Positions 38,384-46,800 of a stretch of 64,000 nt of DNA are shown here, one piece after another (within the stretch, counting starts at the first letter, position 1; each line of letters begins with the position of its first letter). The notes below the pieces were generated by a model. That model made no database searches, was not told where the DNA came from, and worked only from the letters and a program-made list of their open reading frames with translations. The stretch is from NCBI RefSeq assembly GCF_026262505.1, contig NC_067206.1, positions 32,503,896 to 32,567,895 of the forward strand, in the 5' to 3' direction. The translations under genes and the position numbers were made by a program. This DNA is from Trichomonas vaginalis G3. Taxonomy: Eukaryota; Parabasalia; Trichomonadida; Trichomonadidae.

Positions 38384-38812
38384 ATGAGCTTGTCAAAATC
38401 AGAGCGAGAGTCTATTATATTAAATGACGCAAGAGGAATACAACATCCTTTCTATTACGTAAGTCAGAGTAAAGATGGTAAAATATACGTAAGAAAAAGA
38501 AAGGTTCCATTAGCGAATGCAGAAAGCGACAACATTAAGGTGCATGGCACCGAGGGCGAAGCCCATATAAAACCTTCTGTTCAAACTGAGCCACCAAAAG
38601 AACAAGAAGAAAAGAAGCCAGATGTACTTTCAATAACGAACCAAGAGCTTATTGCAAAGTTCGTGAATTTCATTGAAAAACAAACCGAGTCAAAGAATCC
38701 TGACCCGCCAGTGAAAGAAGTTGAGACAAAAGAGAATGTACAGTTCATTGCAAATGTCAAGAAACAACTTCCACCACGAATGCCAAGAAGAAGAGTGAGA
38801 ATAATGAAGTAA
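38384..38812 (+). CDS. Small Maverick protein with RKRK domain, upstream of MCP
   Basis: 142 residues. The first 50 residues, SERESIILNDARGIQHPFYY then KDGKIYVRKRKVPL, define a small domain shared with 56114-56563, 40963-41199 and 15386-15970. The rest is acidic and Pro-rich, ending RMPRRRVRIMK. The same position directly before the MCP gene is kept at 56114. Contains double-hairpin copy 6 in frame. Role unknown, possibly a capsid cofactor. Confidence 0.65.
   Translation: MSLSKSERESIILNDARGIQHPFYYVSQSKDGKIYVRKRKVPLANAESDNIKVHGTEGEAHIKPSVQTEPPKEQEEKKPDVLSITNQELIAKFVNFIEKQTESKNPDPPVKEVETKENVQFIANVKKQLPPRMPRRRVRIMK
38539..38564. repeat. Double-hairpin motif, copy 6 (forward, in coding sequence)
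   Basis: GGTGC-ATG-GCACC (38539-38551), GA, GGGC-GAA-GCCC (38554-38564). Encodes HGTEGEAH within the gene at 38384-38812; the homologue at 56114-56563 has no such sequence. Confidence 0.85.
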
Positions 38813-38839
38813 ATAGATATTTTTATCTGAAGTAAATAC

Positions 38840-40413
38840 ATGCAGAACGAACAGTTAAACGAATTTACTCCAGCAGAGCATATTCATCAGATTCGCTCAT
38901 ATTTCGATATCATAGACAATGCAGTTCAAATTGGTGACACTAATAGAAAATATTCTGACGCAAAGATTCCATCACAACCTGGAACTGCTAAAGATAACAC
39001 CTGGGTAACATTCAATCTCTCACCTCCTGGTGAAAATATGTTGGACCTTTACAATACATTCATTACGTATAAAATGGAAGGTCAATTTATTGTAGATAAA
39101 GAAATTGGTTCAGGTTCCAATAAAACAAACCCACCAGGATTTTGGATTGGTTTCGATGACGCTTTCTATGCAGTTGCTGGATATCAAATCCTTGCAAATG
39201 GTCGTATCGTATATTCTCAAGACAACGCAAGAGAAGAAGCATATATAACTTCAAACTCACAAACTACCGAACAAATAAAGAAAGTAGATGTTTTCTCAAA
39301 GACTCGACATGAAGATGTATGGAGTCATTCGGGAACATGCAGAACAGGACAAATTGTTAGTGGTCCAATTACAGCAGGAAAATCATTTGATTTTAAGCTT
39401 CGTTTAAGAATTCCTGCTAGAAGATTCCTTCCATTAGAAGCTATTCGATTTATTCCAGCTTTTGCAGGAAACATTCAGCTTAAAGTAAAGTTCAGTAGCG
39501 ACGCCTTACAATGCACATCTATATCTGTAAATGATATCATTGCTTTCAATCCAACTCTTAAAGTTGCATTTGCTTCAGATTCAAATCCACCGACAAATAA
39601 ATTTGTTCCATGGAATGAACCATTCACTATGATAACGAAGTCAGTAGAAGCTAGTGGAACAGTTACTATTACAACTGTAACCCAGCAACTATTTCGAACA
39701 AAGATGGATTTTAATGAATGTTTCATTCATCCAAAGTCATTCTCTTTAGACCCTAACATTTATACAGAACTTGTAGAACATTATACAAACGAGGCTTTAT
39801 GTTTTCCTGTTAAAGTTATGGATTGGATTCCTATGGACGGTTCATTCTCAAAGAATACAGATAGTTCAAGTGCAACATTTACAGCAGCTTATACGCCTAT
39901 TAATGTTAAAAGTATTTGGGCACTATTTAGAAAGAAAGACAACTATTATGTTAATTTTGAGAACCCTAAGTTTAAATATCTTCAGCTTTCCATGGGAGCT
40001 TATGGAAATATGCCTGCAGAACCTGAAAAATCATATGGACCTGTATTTTATGAAATGGTTGCGAACGCTTGCAATACAAACAATGATATGATAGGATTTA
40101 ATGAAGATGTTATGAGGTCATTGGTGGATGATGGTAGTGTGGAACATAAATGGGATAGCTATGTCAACACACATTTCTTATGTGGTTTTCCAACAGAAGT
40201 GGACTTTTGCTTCCAGCAAGGTCAAACATCTACTGCTCCAATAACATACAAATTGTCTGTTAAAGGACCTATTGAACTAGCAACTGAAAATGTACCAAAG
40301 CCACTTATTGGATTTATGAGGATTGTTGCTTTGCCATTCAGGTGCGTGCTAATGGAATCCCAATAATAAGATTAGATGACTATAACTTAGCTACGGACGA
40401 CAGTGAGGAATAA
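38840..40413 (+). CDS. Major capsid protein (double jelly roll), C-terminal frameshift
   Basis: The open frame runs 38840-40366 (508 residues). A one-base shift near 40340 would give the final segment IIRLDDYNLATDDSEE, ending 40413, matching VLLDDYDLSAPASE of 56584-58272. Signature blocks: FNLSPPGENMLDLYNTFI, AVAGYQILANGRIVYSQDNA, RRFLPLEAIRFIPAFAGN and FIHPKSFSLDPNIYTELV. Polinton MCPs form pseudo-hexameric trimers in icosahedral shells. The shift replaces about 25 residues, which could spoil assembly. Confidence 0.87.
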
Positions 40414-40443
40414 AGGATGAACGTTTATTTTTAAAGCTTATAA

Positions 40444-40914
40444 ATGAGTTCTTCATCAAGCTCTCGTGAACCTTCACCATCTATGAAACAAACTTTACCA
40501 AACGATTATGGAGCACCTATTGAATATTTCTTACGAGCTGCACAATGGCAAAGAGCAGTCTCACCAAGGTTAGGTGTTCCACCAGCTCCTGTCAAAAATA
40601 GCATTTGGTCAAGTCCTTATATAAGATATGGTCTCCCACTAGGTTTGCTAGCTACAGCAGGAGCAGTTATGATGTTGAAAAGAAATAAAGCAAATGTTGT
40701 AAATAATACTGAAGTAGCTGAAGTTAAACAAACTCCAACACCTTCGCCAAAACCAACGTCAAAACCAACGCCTTCACAAACAACACCTTCAATGACTCCT
40801 GAACCTATGGAAGTACAAACTCCTGTTCAAAAGTCAACTCCTAAACCGACTCCAACATTTAAACCAGAACCTACTTCTCAAATAAATCGTAAAACTCCTG
40901 CGTTTCCTTACTGA
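40444..40914 (+). CDS. Membrane protein with Pro/Thr-rich tail
   Basis: 156 residues. Starts with a Ser-run (SSSSSSREPSPS), then the membrane segment YGLPLGLLATAGAVMMLKRN (about residues 62-80), then TPTPSPKPTSKPTPS repeats. One transmembrane helix with a long extended tail suggests an internal-membrane or surface virion protein. No homologue recognised in the window. Position after MCP fits a virion role. Confidence 0.6.
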   Translation: MSSSSSSREPSPSMKQTLPNDYGAPIEYFLRAAQWQRAVSPRLGVPPAPVKNSIWSSPYIRYGLPLGLLATAGAVMMLKRNKANVVNNTEVAEVKQTPTPSPKPTSKPTPSQTTPSMTPEPMEVQTPVQKSTPKPTPTFKPEPTSQINRKTPAFPY

Positions 40915-40962
40915 AAAAATAACGTTATTTTTATTTAATATTAAAATTTTTATTTGATTGAA

Positions 40963-41199
40963 ATGACAAATAAAGTCACTGAAGCAATGAAACAAAAGTT
41001 TTTGGTAGAATACATTAAATCAGGAACTATTCCAGAAGGTTTTTACATTCATACTATGAAGGATGGTAGAGTTCAGTTTAGAAAGATAAAGCAACCATTA
41101 GATAAAGAAGGAATTTTGAGAAAGATTAAACTTCATGAGGACAACATTGCTGAACTTAAGAAGAAGTTAGAAGAGTTGGAGAAAGGAAGAGAGTTATAA
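40963..41199 (+). CDS. Small Maverick protein with RK domain
   Basis: 78 residues from MTNKVTEAMKQKFLVEYIK; the reading from 40954 is also possible. FYIHTMKDGRVQFRKIKQPL matches the small domain in 38384-38812. C-terminal EDNIAELKKKLEELEKG is a short coiled coil. The stop lies in the right terminal repeat. Confidence 0.6.
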   Translation: MTNKVTEAMKQKFLVEYIKSGTIPEGFYIHTMKDGRVQFRKIKQPLDKEGILRKIKLHEDNIAELKKKLEELEKGREL

Positions 41200-41363
41200 A
41201 GCAATAAATTCACCAGGGTAGAAATGAGGTTAGAAATCGGGTTAGATCTAACCTTCTACCCTAAATTTATTTTTGTGCTATGTTTTCATACGTGTGAGGG
41301 TGGTGATATCATTAATTTTTAAGTTTATTTTTATATAAATGACAGAACAAAAATATAACATTT

Positions 41364-41798
41364 CTACTCAGCAGGAATGAGACCCTTACTGACTATGTAT
41401 TCGTTTAATGCTTGATGAAAACAATGGTACATATTATTGTATGGGTATACACAACGTCTGTTTCCACCGTCGTCGTATATGTAGAGCTCAAATCCAGTCC
41501 AATCTTCTTTTGTACAATATGTAGCTTTATTTAAGTATGCATTTATGTAGATAAGGCAATTTTCTTCATCGCTCCAGAAATAATTTTTGTTCTTTGTTGA
41601 AATAGTTTTCGTTCCTCTGCGACCATAAGGAATGTATGCAATGAACTTTGCGTCATAAGGGATTGTAATATATTCAGGGTTTCTTTCATCGTCAATGGGT
41701 CTGTCTTTGTTAAAATGCATGTTTCTCAGTTTTACTTGAGTTTTGAATAGTTCACGGAAACGTTCTGGGAAAGAGTCATAGTAAATGTAGTCAGACAT
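41364..41798 (-). CDS. Gene carried in the terminal repeat (right copy), 144 residues
   Basis: Differs from 20377-20811 by two residues (NKATYCTKEDW instead of NKVTYCTKEGW). Intact and transcribed inward. See the left copy for the description. Confidence 0.75.
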   Translation of the reverse strand: MSDYIYYDSFPERFRELFKTQVKLRNMHFNKDRPIDDERNPEYITIPYDAKFIAYIPYGRRGTKTISTKNKNYFWSDEENCLIYINAYLNKATYCTKEDWTGFELYIYDDGGNRRCVYPYNNMYHCFHQALNEYIVSKGLIPAE

Positions 41799-41871
41799 GT
41801 CTTTGTAATTAAATAAAAAAGTTGGAAAATAAATAAAATAAGGTTATTTTTTTATTTAGTGAGGGCGGTAG

Positions 41872-41950
41872 TGAATTCGTTAGTGAAGTCGTTAGTGAAG
41901 TCGTTAGTGAAGTCGTTAGTGAAGTCATTAGTGAAGTCATTAGTGAAGTT
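41872..41950. repeat. 12-bp tandem repeat in right terminal repeat
   Basis: GTTAGTGAAGTC repeated about six times with minor changes. The left terminal repeat has only about two units, so this part escaped homogenisation or expanded recently. Confidence 0.85.
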
Positions 41951-42105
41951 GTTTATGTGTCAGATGGTTTTGTAAATATTTAAGGTTAAGTTGGTGTTAT
42001 GGTTGTGTTGTAAAATATACGTTACCGGTTTCGTAAAGTGTCAAAACCGCTAAGTGGTGTACGGAGGCGCGCAGTGCCACAGTACGCAACTTAGGGATAC
42101 TAACT

Positions 42106-42110
42106 TCGAA
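42106..42110. repeat. Target duplication TCGAA, right
   Basis: Partner of 20139-20143. Confidence 0.65.
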
Positions 42111-42128
42111 CGATAAAAATATAACTTT

Positions 42129-42362
42129 TTAATATACCGGTTGTGGTTGCCAACTTGACTGTGGTGCAGGTTCAGGCTGTTGTATTACAGGAGCTTGTTC
42201 TTCTGGTTCAGGGTCTTTAGGTATAATACCAACAAACTGACCTACTCTTTTACCAATATTTTTGACACCGTTCCATACTCCTCTTCCGACAGATTTTATT
42301 CCATTCCATATACCTCTTCCAACATTTCGAAAGAAGTTTCCTATCTTACTGAAGAAACCCAT
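42129..42362 (-). CDS. Small protein with amphipathic Trp/Gly helices
   Basis: 77 residues: MGFFSKIGNFFRNVGRGIWN then three near repeats of (S)VGRGxWNGxKxxGK, then an acidic and Pro/Gln-rich tail QPEPAPQSSWQPQPVY. Basic amphipathic repeats resemble membrane-active peptides; the plan matches 16176-16577. It is convergent to the structural gene interrupted at 20144. A virion membrane-penetration role is inference. Confidence 0.6.
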   Translation of the reverse strand: MGFFSKIGNFFRNVGRGIWNGIKSVGRGVWNGVKNIGKRVGQFVGIIPKDPEPEEQAPVIQQPEPAPQSSWQPQPVY

Positions 42363-42380
42363 TTTACTATATGTAAAAAT

Positions 42381-42743
42381 CTAATGTCCGCCAAGTCTTT
42401 TACGTTTCCTTCTGAGTTCCATTGCATTCTTTAACTGAAGTTCATACATTCTGTTTCTCTTCTGATAGAAAACATATTCTGGGTCAACTCCTGTGTTCGC
42501 GTCATCTGCATAAAGTTGTTTATATCCCACTTCAGGGTTTGTATAAAACTCTTTCCATCTCATATTTGCATACCATGGTGGCAAACCTAACGCAGCGTCA
42601 TTTGACATGGTAGTTTGCATTTGTACATCTGTTGGCACTTGACCATAGTTTGCCATTGCAGTTTGTATTCTAACTTCATTTGGAATATTCTCTGGGTTTG
42701 GTTGTCCAGGTTGCTGTGCATTCGCTAAGTTCTGTGCGTCCAT
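42381..42743 (-). CDS. Hypothetical Maverick protein, Asn/Gln-rich
   Basis: 120 residues, MDAQNLANAQQPGQPNPENI, with LGLPPWYANMRWKEFYTNPE and a basic C-terminus ELRRKRKRLGGH. Its start lies one base before the stop of 42744-42968, so the two are tightly linked. No known domain. Intact. Confidence 0.55.
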   Translation of the reverse strand: MDAQNLANAQQPGQPNPENIPNEVRIQTAMANYGQVPTDVQMQTTMSNDAALGLPPWYANMRWKEFYTNPEVGYKQLYADDANTGVDPEYVFYQKRNRMYELQLKNAMELRRKRKRLGGH

Positions 42744-42968
42744 TTAATATACGTTTGGGGTAGACCCAATTTTTGCATATTGAGGATATGAGTAATGATA
42801 CACTAAGTTGAACCCATTACTACCATCATCAACATATATCTTTGGTGGAGGTTGTCTTATTAAATTCCTTCCTCTTGGGGCTTTGAGTTGGACGATCTGA
42901 TCTAGATCATTGTAAACAACTCCTGTTGCAGTATATTCTGTGTTGTTCTCTGGGTTAATGTTCGTCAT
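42744..42968 (-). CDS. Conserved Maverick protein, short version of 23495-23892
   Basis: 74 residues. YTATGVVYNDLDQIVQLKAP and PPPKIYVDDGSNGFNLVYHY match the homologue. Divergent from 43004 by 35 nt, as its homologue is from 23919. Confidence 0.6.
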   Translation of the reverse strand: MTNINPENNTEYTATGVVYNDLDQIVQLKAPRGRNLIRQPPPKIYVDDGSNGFNLVYHYSYPQYAKIGSTPNVY

Positions 42969-43003
42969 TTATATGAGAATAAAACAATTTTTACTCATAA
43001 CAA

Positions 43004-43585
43004 ATGAGATCGAAGTCAATTCTTTATGGTGCAGCTAATCTTCCAATTGAACCAACAAGCAATGTTGATTCAAGAACAACTAATAACATTGTGATAAAGA
43101 ACTATCCATCTGGTACAGTAAGTGATGCTCCAACAGAGATAAAAAAAGAGGAAACAACTACGAACTCAGAAGCACCAATGTATCCTCCTCCTTTAAGTCC
43201 ATTAACTTCCAACCTGACCTCATCGAGATCTGTGGAGACTTCATCGAGGATTGGTGTAGAAGAGTATTTACTTAGTATATACCAGAAGATACTTCTAGAC
43301 CAAGACAAAGAGCTCTTTTCTAACTTAGTGAGCAAAGATCAGATCTTACTACCTAAGCCAGACTTGGAAGAAGTTGTTCACAGAATGACTGGGTTCAAGT
43401 GTGAAATAGACCTACTGGACCCAGACATCACATGTTGTGGTATTCCACCACCTTTCTCAAAAATAGCTCAGATCAGAATCATTGATGAGAACAATATTGC
43501 TCAAGAGTTTAAGTATGCATATAATGCACAATATACTGAGTTAATAAGTAGGTATAATTTATGTCTTAAGTATGTTATTGTTTAA
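43004..43585 (+). CDS. Conserved Maverick protein (intact homologue of 23919-25262)
   Basis: 193 residues, MRSKSILYGAANLPIEPTSN, a conserved N-terminal peptide with NNIVIKNYPSGT, then a Pro/Ser linker, then a C-terminal domain EVVHRMTGFKCEIDLLDPDI with two Cys. Function unknown. The conserved first 35 residues in both copies suggest a binding peptide. Confidence 0.65.
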   Translation: MRSKSILYGAANLPIEPTSNVDSRTTNNIVIKNYPSGTVSDAPTEIKKEETTTNSEAPMYPPPLSPLTSNLTSSRSVETSSRIGVEEYLLSIYQKILLDQDKELFSNLVSKDQILLPKPDLEEVVHRMTGFKCEIDLLDPDITCCGIPPPFSKIAQIRIIDENNIAQEFKYAYNAQYTELISRYNLCLKYVIV

Positions 43586-43693
43586 CCAAAAAATTTTTTA
43601 TCTAATGTTAAATATGGTTGTTCAAACAAGAACAAAAGCACAAATGTTTCAAGACTTACTCAATAAAACTTATTGTTTACTCAAGTAATTATT

Positions 43694-44086
43694 TTAGAAC
43701 GTTTCGACGTACTCCTTGATCTTATCAAGAGCTTCGAGCATCCGCTTCTTTGCATTGTACTTGGCGAGGATGGCTTGCTCAATGGTGAGCTCGAAGGCTT
43801 CTTTACCGATCGGACGGTGATCGCGAAGATCTTTGAGTGCATCAAGAGCTGCAGTGTACTCTGATGGTAAATGGGAGCCATCTAGTAATGGGTACAAAAT
43901 GAGCATGTATTCCTGTAGTAAGTTCTCCTGTTTCAAGCGGGACTTGAACTCTTCGCGGAGATCTTGAAGCTTTTGGAGCTTCTCAGTGGCTTGAAGGTAG
44001 TCAATGATGACCTTCTCTTGTCCCTCAAGTGCTTGTGGGAGGAAGTGGACATAAGCTGTTGACTTCATCAAAAATGAAGTGGTCAT
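43694..44086 (-). CDS. Helical hypothetical protein
   Basis: About 130 residues from MTTSFLMKSTAYVHFLPQ at 44086 (or MKST at 44068). Almost fully helical and charged: QATEKLQKLQDLREEFKSRL and YNAKKRMLEALDKIKEYVE. The longer ORF to 44200 would overlap the divergent membrane-protein gene. No known domain; possibly a scaffold. Confidence 0.5.
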   Translation of the reverse strand: MTTSFLMKSTAYVHFLPQALEGQEKVIIDYLQATEKLQKLQDLREEFKSRLKQENLLQEYMLILYPLLDGSHLPSEYTAALDALKDLRDHRPIGKEAFELTIEQAILAKYNAKKRMLEALDKIKEYVETF

Positions 44087-44102
44087 GACACTTTTTAAGT
44101 TA

Positions 44103-44273
44103 ATGTCCGAGCCATACAGTGATGTCGAAGCAGCACATGAACCAAAGAAGAAGTCTTGCTGGGAAAAGACAAAGATTGTTGGTAACGCAATCCTAGCCAT
44201 TTGTGTTGTTTTGAACTTGATCGTACTTCTGATCTTGTTCTACAAACTCAACAGAGGTTATTGTCTCAAGTAA
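44103..44273 (+). CDS. Small single-pass membrane protein
   Basis: 56 residues from MSEPYSDVEAAHEPKKKSCW. One hydrophobic segment IVGNAILAICVVLNLIVLLI (about residues 27-46). Starts 16 nt from the divergent ATG at 44086, just after GTGACA-type sequence on the reverse strand (CATGACACTTTTTAA). Confidence 0.6.
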   Translation: MSEPYSDVEAAHEPKKKSCWEKTKIVGNAILAICVVLNLIVLLILFYKLNRGYCLK

Positions 44274-44297
44274 ACACTTATTTTTATTACCATATAA

Positions 44298-45076
44298 ATG
44301 ATTTTTACCAAACCTCCTTTACCTTTCATAGGTAATAAGTCGAAGATCAGGAAAGATCTTATCGACATACTCAAAGACATCAAAGGGGATTATGTCTTCG
44401 TTGACCTCTTTGGTGGTTCTCTCTATATCTCTCATCTGTTGCATATTATGTTCCCAAAAGCAACGATCATAGCTAACGACTATGATAACTACGTTGATAG
44501 ACTGAAACACATTCATGACACGAATGAAATACTTAAGGAACTTAAGGAGAGAATAAATGTTAAGCCAGATGAGAAAATTCCTACTGATCAGAAAGAGATC
44601 GTCAGAGAAGTTATAAGTAAAGCTCCATACATAGACTGGGATACATTATGTTCACGTCTTCTCTATTCTGGAGCATACAAATACTATGATCTTGACACAT
44701 TAATGAAGAAAGTGTTATACCTCAGATATACTAACTTATTTGGTGAAAACATAGATGACTATCTTGAAGGTTTAACTATTGTTCATAAAGATTGGAGAAT
44801 ACTCTTCAATGAGTATAAAGATCTTCCCAATGTTTTCTTTATATGTGATCCTCCATACTTCCATACTTATTCTATACAGTATGGAGATGAATGGACTCTT
44901 AAAGATACTGTAGAAACCTTTGATGTCCTTAATTATCCATCTATTTACTTCAGTAGTGATAAATCTTATACAGAAGAACTTTAGAGATATTGACAAAAAG
45001 ATATGGAGAGAAGTTTTCTATGAGAAAGCATGTTATAGATAGAGGTTTAATTAATCCTAACACTCAGAAAAAATGA
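44298..45076 (+). CDS. D12-class adenine-N6 DNA methyltransferase, C-terminal frameshift
   Basis: Open frame 44298-44984 (228 residues), MIFTKPPLPFIGNKSKIRKD. FIGNKSK (SAM-binding start), VFVDLFGGSLYISHL (motif I) and FFICDPPYFHTY (motif IV, DPPY) identify a Dam/D12-type enzyme. A one-base shift at about 44982 hides a tail that would end at 45076. T. vaginalis DNA carries N6-methyladenine, so a self-marking or chromatin role is plausible, but that is inference. A second truncated copy lies at 58387-58680. Confidence 0.85.
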
Positions 45077-45102
45077 AGTAATATATGTCACTTTTTCTGT
45101 TA

Positions 45103-45390
45103 ATGGAGAAGAGAAAGATCAAGAAGATAATAGTTGATGAGGGAACTGAAGAAGCGACGACATTCATCTTTGACGACGGAAAGCTCACATTCGTTGTCGA
45201 TAAAAATGGACAACACTTACACAAAAGAAAGAGACCAAGAAAATTTTTAGATCTCCCAAAAGCTAGGAAACCAAAGGAACCATTTCCAGTACCAGCCGTC
45301 CAAGAACCAGAGAGACTTTTGATACCAAAACCTGTGGTTGACAAATATGATCCAGATCAGTTCTTCCCAAAAATACCAAAGTTAGAATAA
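45103..45390 (+). CDS. Hypothetical basic/Pro-rich Maverick protein
   Basis: 95 residues from MEKRKIKKIIVDEGTEEATT, preceded by TGTCACTTTTTCTG. Central KRKRPRKFLDLPKARKPK, then Pro-rich to the end FFPKIPKLE. Its last 9 nt overlap the convergent gene at 45382. No known domain. Confidence 0.5.
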   Translation: MEKRKIKKIIVDEGTEEATTFIFDDGKLTFVVDKNGQHLHKRKRPRKFLDLPKARKPKEPFPVPAVQEPERLLIPKPVVDKYDPDQFFPKIPKLE

Positions 45391-45957
45391 AAACTCCTTT
45401 ATTTCTTTAGTATTATATAATAAGTCTATTAGTAAGCTCTGTTCTCGTTCTGTTCTGGTATTTTGACGTCTTTTCATGGTCTCGCATAATAAGATCATGA
45501 ACTTTTTCTTGAGATACTCGAAGAGCTGAGGTAAGTTATCATATTCTGGATATGTAGGAAGCATCCCTGCTATCGTAAGTGTTGTATCAATAAGGATTGG
45601 ACTTATATCGGAAAAGTCGAGATCTGGAGTAGAATAAGAAGGTAAGTCTCTTACATGTAGGTAGTCATTATATGCTTTACGCATGAGACTGAGTTTCTGG
45701 AGCACAACTATGAGACTTTGGTTCTGACGTTCAAGTTTGCTTAAAGTTCTCTCCAAGCTTCTGTAATAAACGTCAACCTCTGTAAGAGCAGATATTTTTG
45801 CATTGATCTCGGAGATCTTTTCTTGAACTTCACCAAGTTTGACCTTAACTGACGTTTGAGCTCCCATCATGTTTTCATCAAGGTCATTCTCTATGTCATC
45901 AATGATATCTTCCCATGAAGTCATGTTTTCATCATTGATCTTAACGTGAACACTCAT
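45382..45957 (-). CDS. Conserved Maverick coiled-coil protein
   Basis: 191 residues. N-terminal IIDDIENDLDENMMGAQTSV, coiled coil to about residue 95 (EKISEINAKISALTEVD, LERTLSKLERQNQSLIVVLQ), YLHVRDLPSYSTPDLDFSDI and an SLLIDLLYNTKEI tail. Intact homologue of 6143-6718. Confidence 0.65.
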   Translation of the reverse strand: MSVHVKINDENMTSWEDIIDDIENDLDENMMGAQTSVKVKLGEVQEKISEINAKISALTEVDVYYRSLERTLSKLERQNQSLIVVLQKLSLMRKAYNDYLHVRDLPSYSTPDLDFSDISPILIDTTLTIAGMLPTYPEYDNLPQLFEYLKKKFMILLCETMKRRQNTRTEREQSLLIDLLYNTKEIKEFLF

Positions 45958-45993
45958 GAAAAAAATGTCATGTAAAGTATAAATGTCAGATTT

Positions 45994-46392
45994 TTACTCT
46001 TGAGCTTCTTCTCTCTGGATTGACTCGTCTGTAGGGCTTAATGTGCCATCACGTTCGACCAGAAGGTTCTGCTCAGGTCTGTCAAGGAGCTGTCTGTAGG
46101 TCGTGAAGGTTTCAACGAGTCCTTGGTAAGGAGTTTGGAGATCAACATCGACCCATGGGTGTTTGCGTAAGAAAGCAGCAAGGCTTTCACGCTTGGAGTC
46201 AATGACATCTTTCTTATTGGTTAATCCTTCTTCAAAGCTTAGGATTACTCCTGCAGTTGATTCAAGTCTTTGGATCTGGCGTCTGGAAACCTTGGTGAGT
46301 TGTCTTATCCTCTCGTTTCCAAATACATGCAGGAGATATGCAGAAATTACTTCATTAAGTTCGATTAAACAAATTGGATGAAGATCAGTCAT
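45994..46392 (-). CDS. Conserved Maverick protein, divergent partner of 46801-47307
   Basis: About 133 residues from MTDLHPICLIELNEVISAYL at 46392. The open frame runs on to 46809 through the 15-bp repeat as FTKDS-type pentapeptides, which is more likely untranslated. SKRESLAAFLRKHPWVDVDL matches the K.EAL..FL...PW of 7032-7406. No known domain. Confidence 0.6.
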   Translation of the reverse strand: MTDLHPICLIELNEVISAYLLHVFGNERIRQLTKVSRRQIQRLESTAGVILSFEEGLTNKKDVIDSKRESLAAFLRKHPWVDVDLQTPYQGLVETFTTYRQLLDRPEQNLLVERDGTLSPTDESIQREEAQE

Positions 46393-46800
46393 GGCTTTTG
46401 TAAAGCAATCTTTTGTAAAGCTCTTTTGTAAAGCTTTTGTAAAGCAGACTTTTGTAAAGCAATCTTTTGTAAAGCAATCTTTTGTAAAGCAGACTTTTGT
46501 AAAGCAATCTTTTGTCAAGACGTCTTTTGTAAAGCAGACTTTTGTAAAGCAATCTTTTGTCAAGACGTCTTTTGTAAAGCAAAAGTATTCAATTTTGTGA
46601 GAAAATGCTTTTGTAAAGCAGTCTTTTGTAAAGCTGTCTTTTGTCAAGACGTCTTTTGTAAAGCTGTCTTTTGTAAAGCAGTCTTTTGTAAAGCTGTCTT
46701 TTGTAAAGCTGTCTTTTGTAAAGCTGTCTTTTGTAAAGCTGTCTTTTGTAAAGCTGTCTTTTGTAAAGCAGTCTTTTGTAAAGACATAACCGACGACCGA
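46393..46800. promoter_or_regulatory. 15-bp tandem repeat in a divergent promoter
   Basis: About 25 units of TCTTTTGTAAAGC(A/T)G and related forms, in two blocks separated by an AAGTATTCAATTTTGTGAG stretch near 46580. The homologous promoter at 7407-7587 carries an unrelated repeat. All frames stay open because the unit is 15 bp and lacks stops on either strand. Confidence 0.8.

Larger units (their letters stand above)
20144..42105. mobile_element. Complete 21.96-kb Maverick/Polinton, inserted in another Maverick
   Basis: Bounded by inverted repeats starting AGTTAGTATCCCTAAG on both ends and by TCGAA duplications. Polinton ends begin with AG in the literature, which fits. The gene set includes packaging ATPase, retroviral-type integrase, protein-primed PolB (disabled), major capsid protein, putative penton/minor capsid proteins, two fibre genes, two KilA-N genes and several small genes. 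Flanking sequence on both sides reads as one interrupted structural gene. PolB, fibre, KilA-N and MCP have frameshifts or stops, so it is probably a non-autonomous relic, although the terminal repeats are still very similar. Confidence 0.92.
41183..42105. repeat. Right terminal inverted repeat of the inner Maverick (923 bp)
   Basis: Reverse complement of 20144-20992. It is 74 bp longer, mostly because a GTTAGTGAAGTC 12-bp unit is amplified to six or seven copies at about 41872-41950. Carries the second copy of the terminal gene. Confidence 0.9.
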
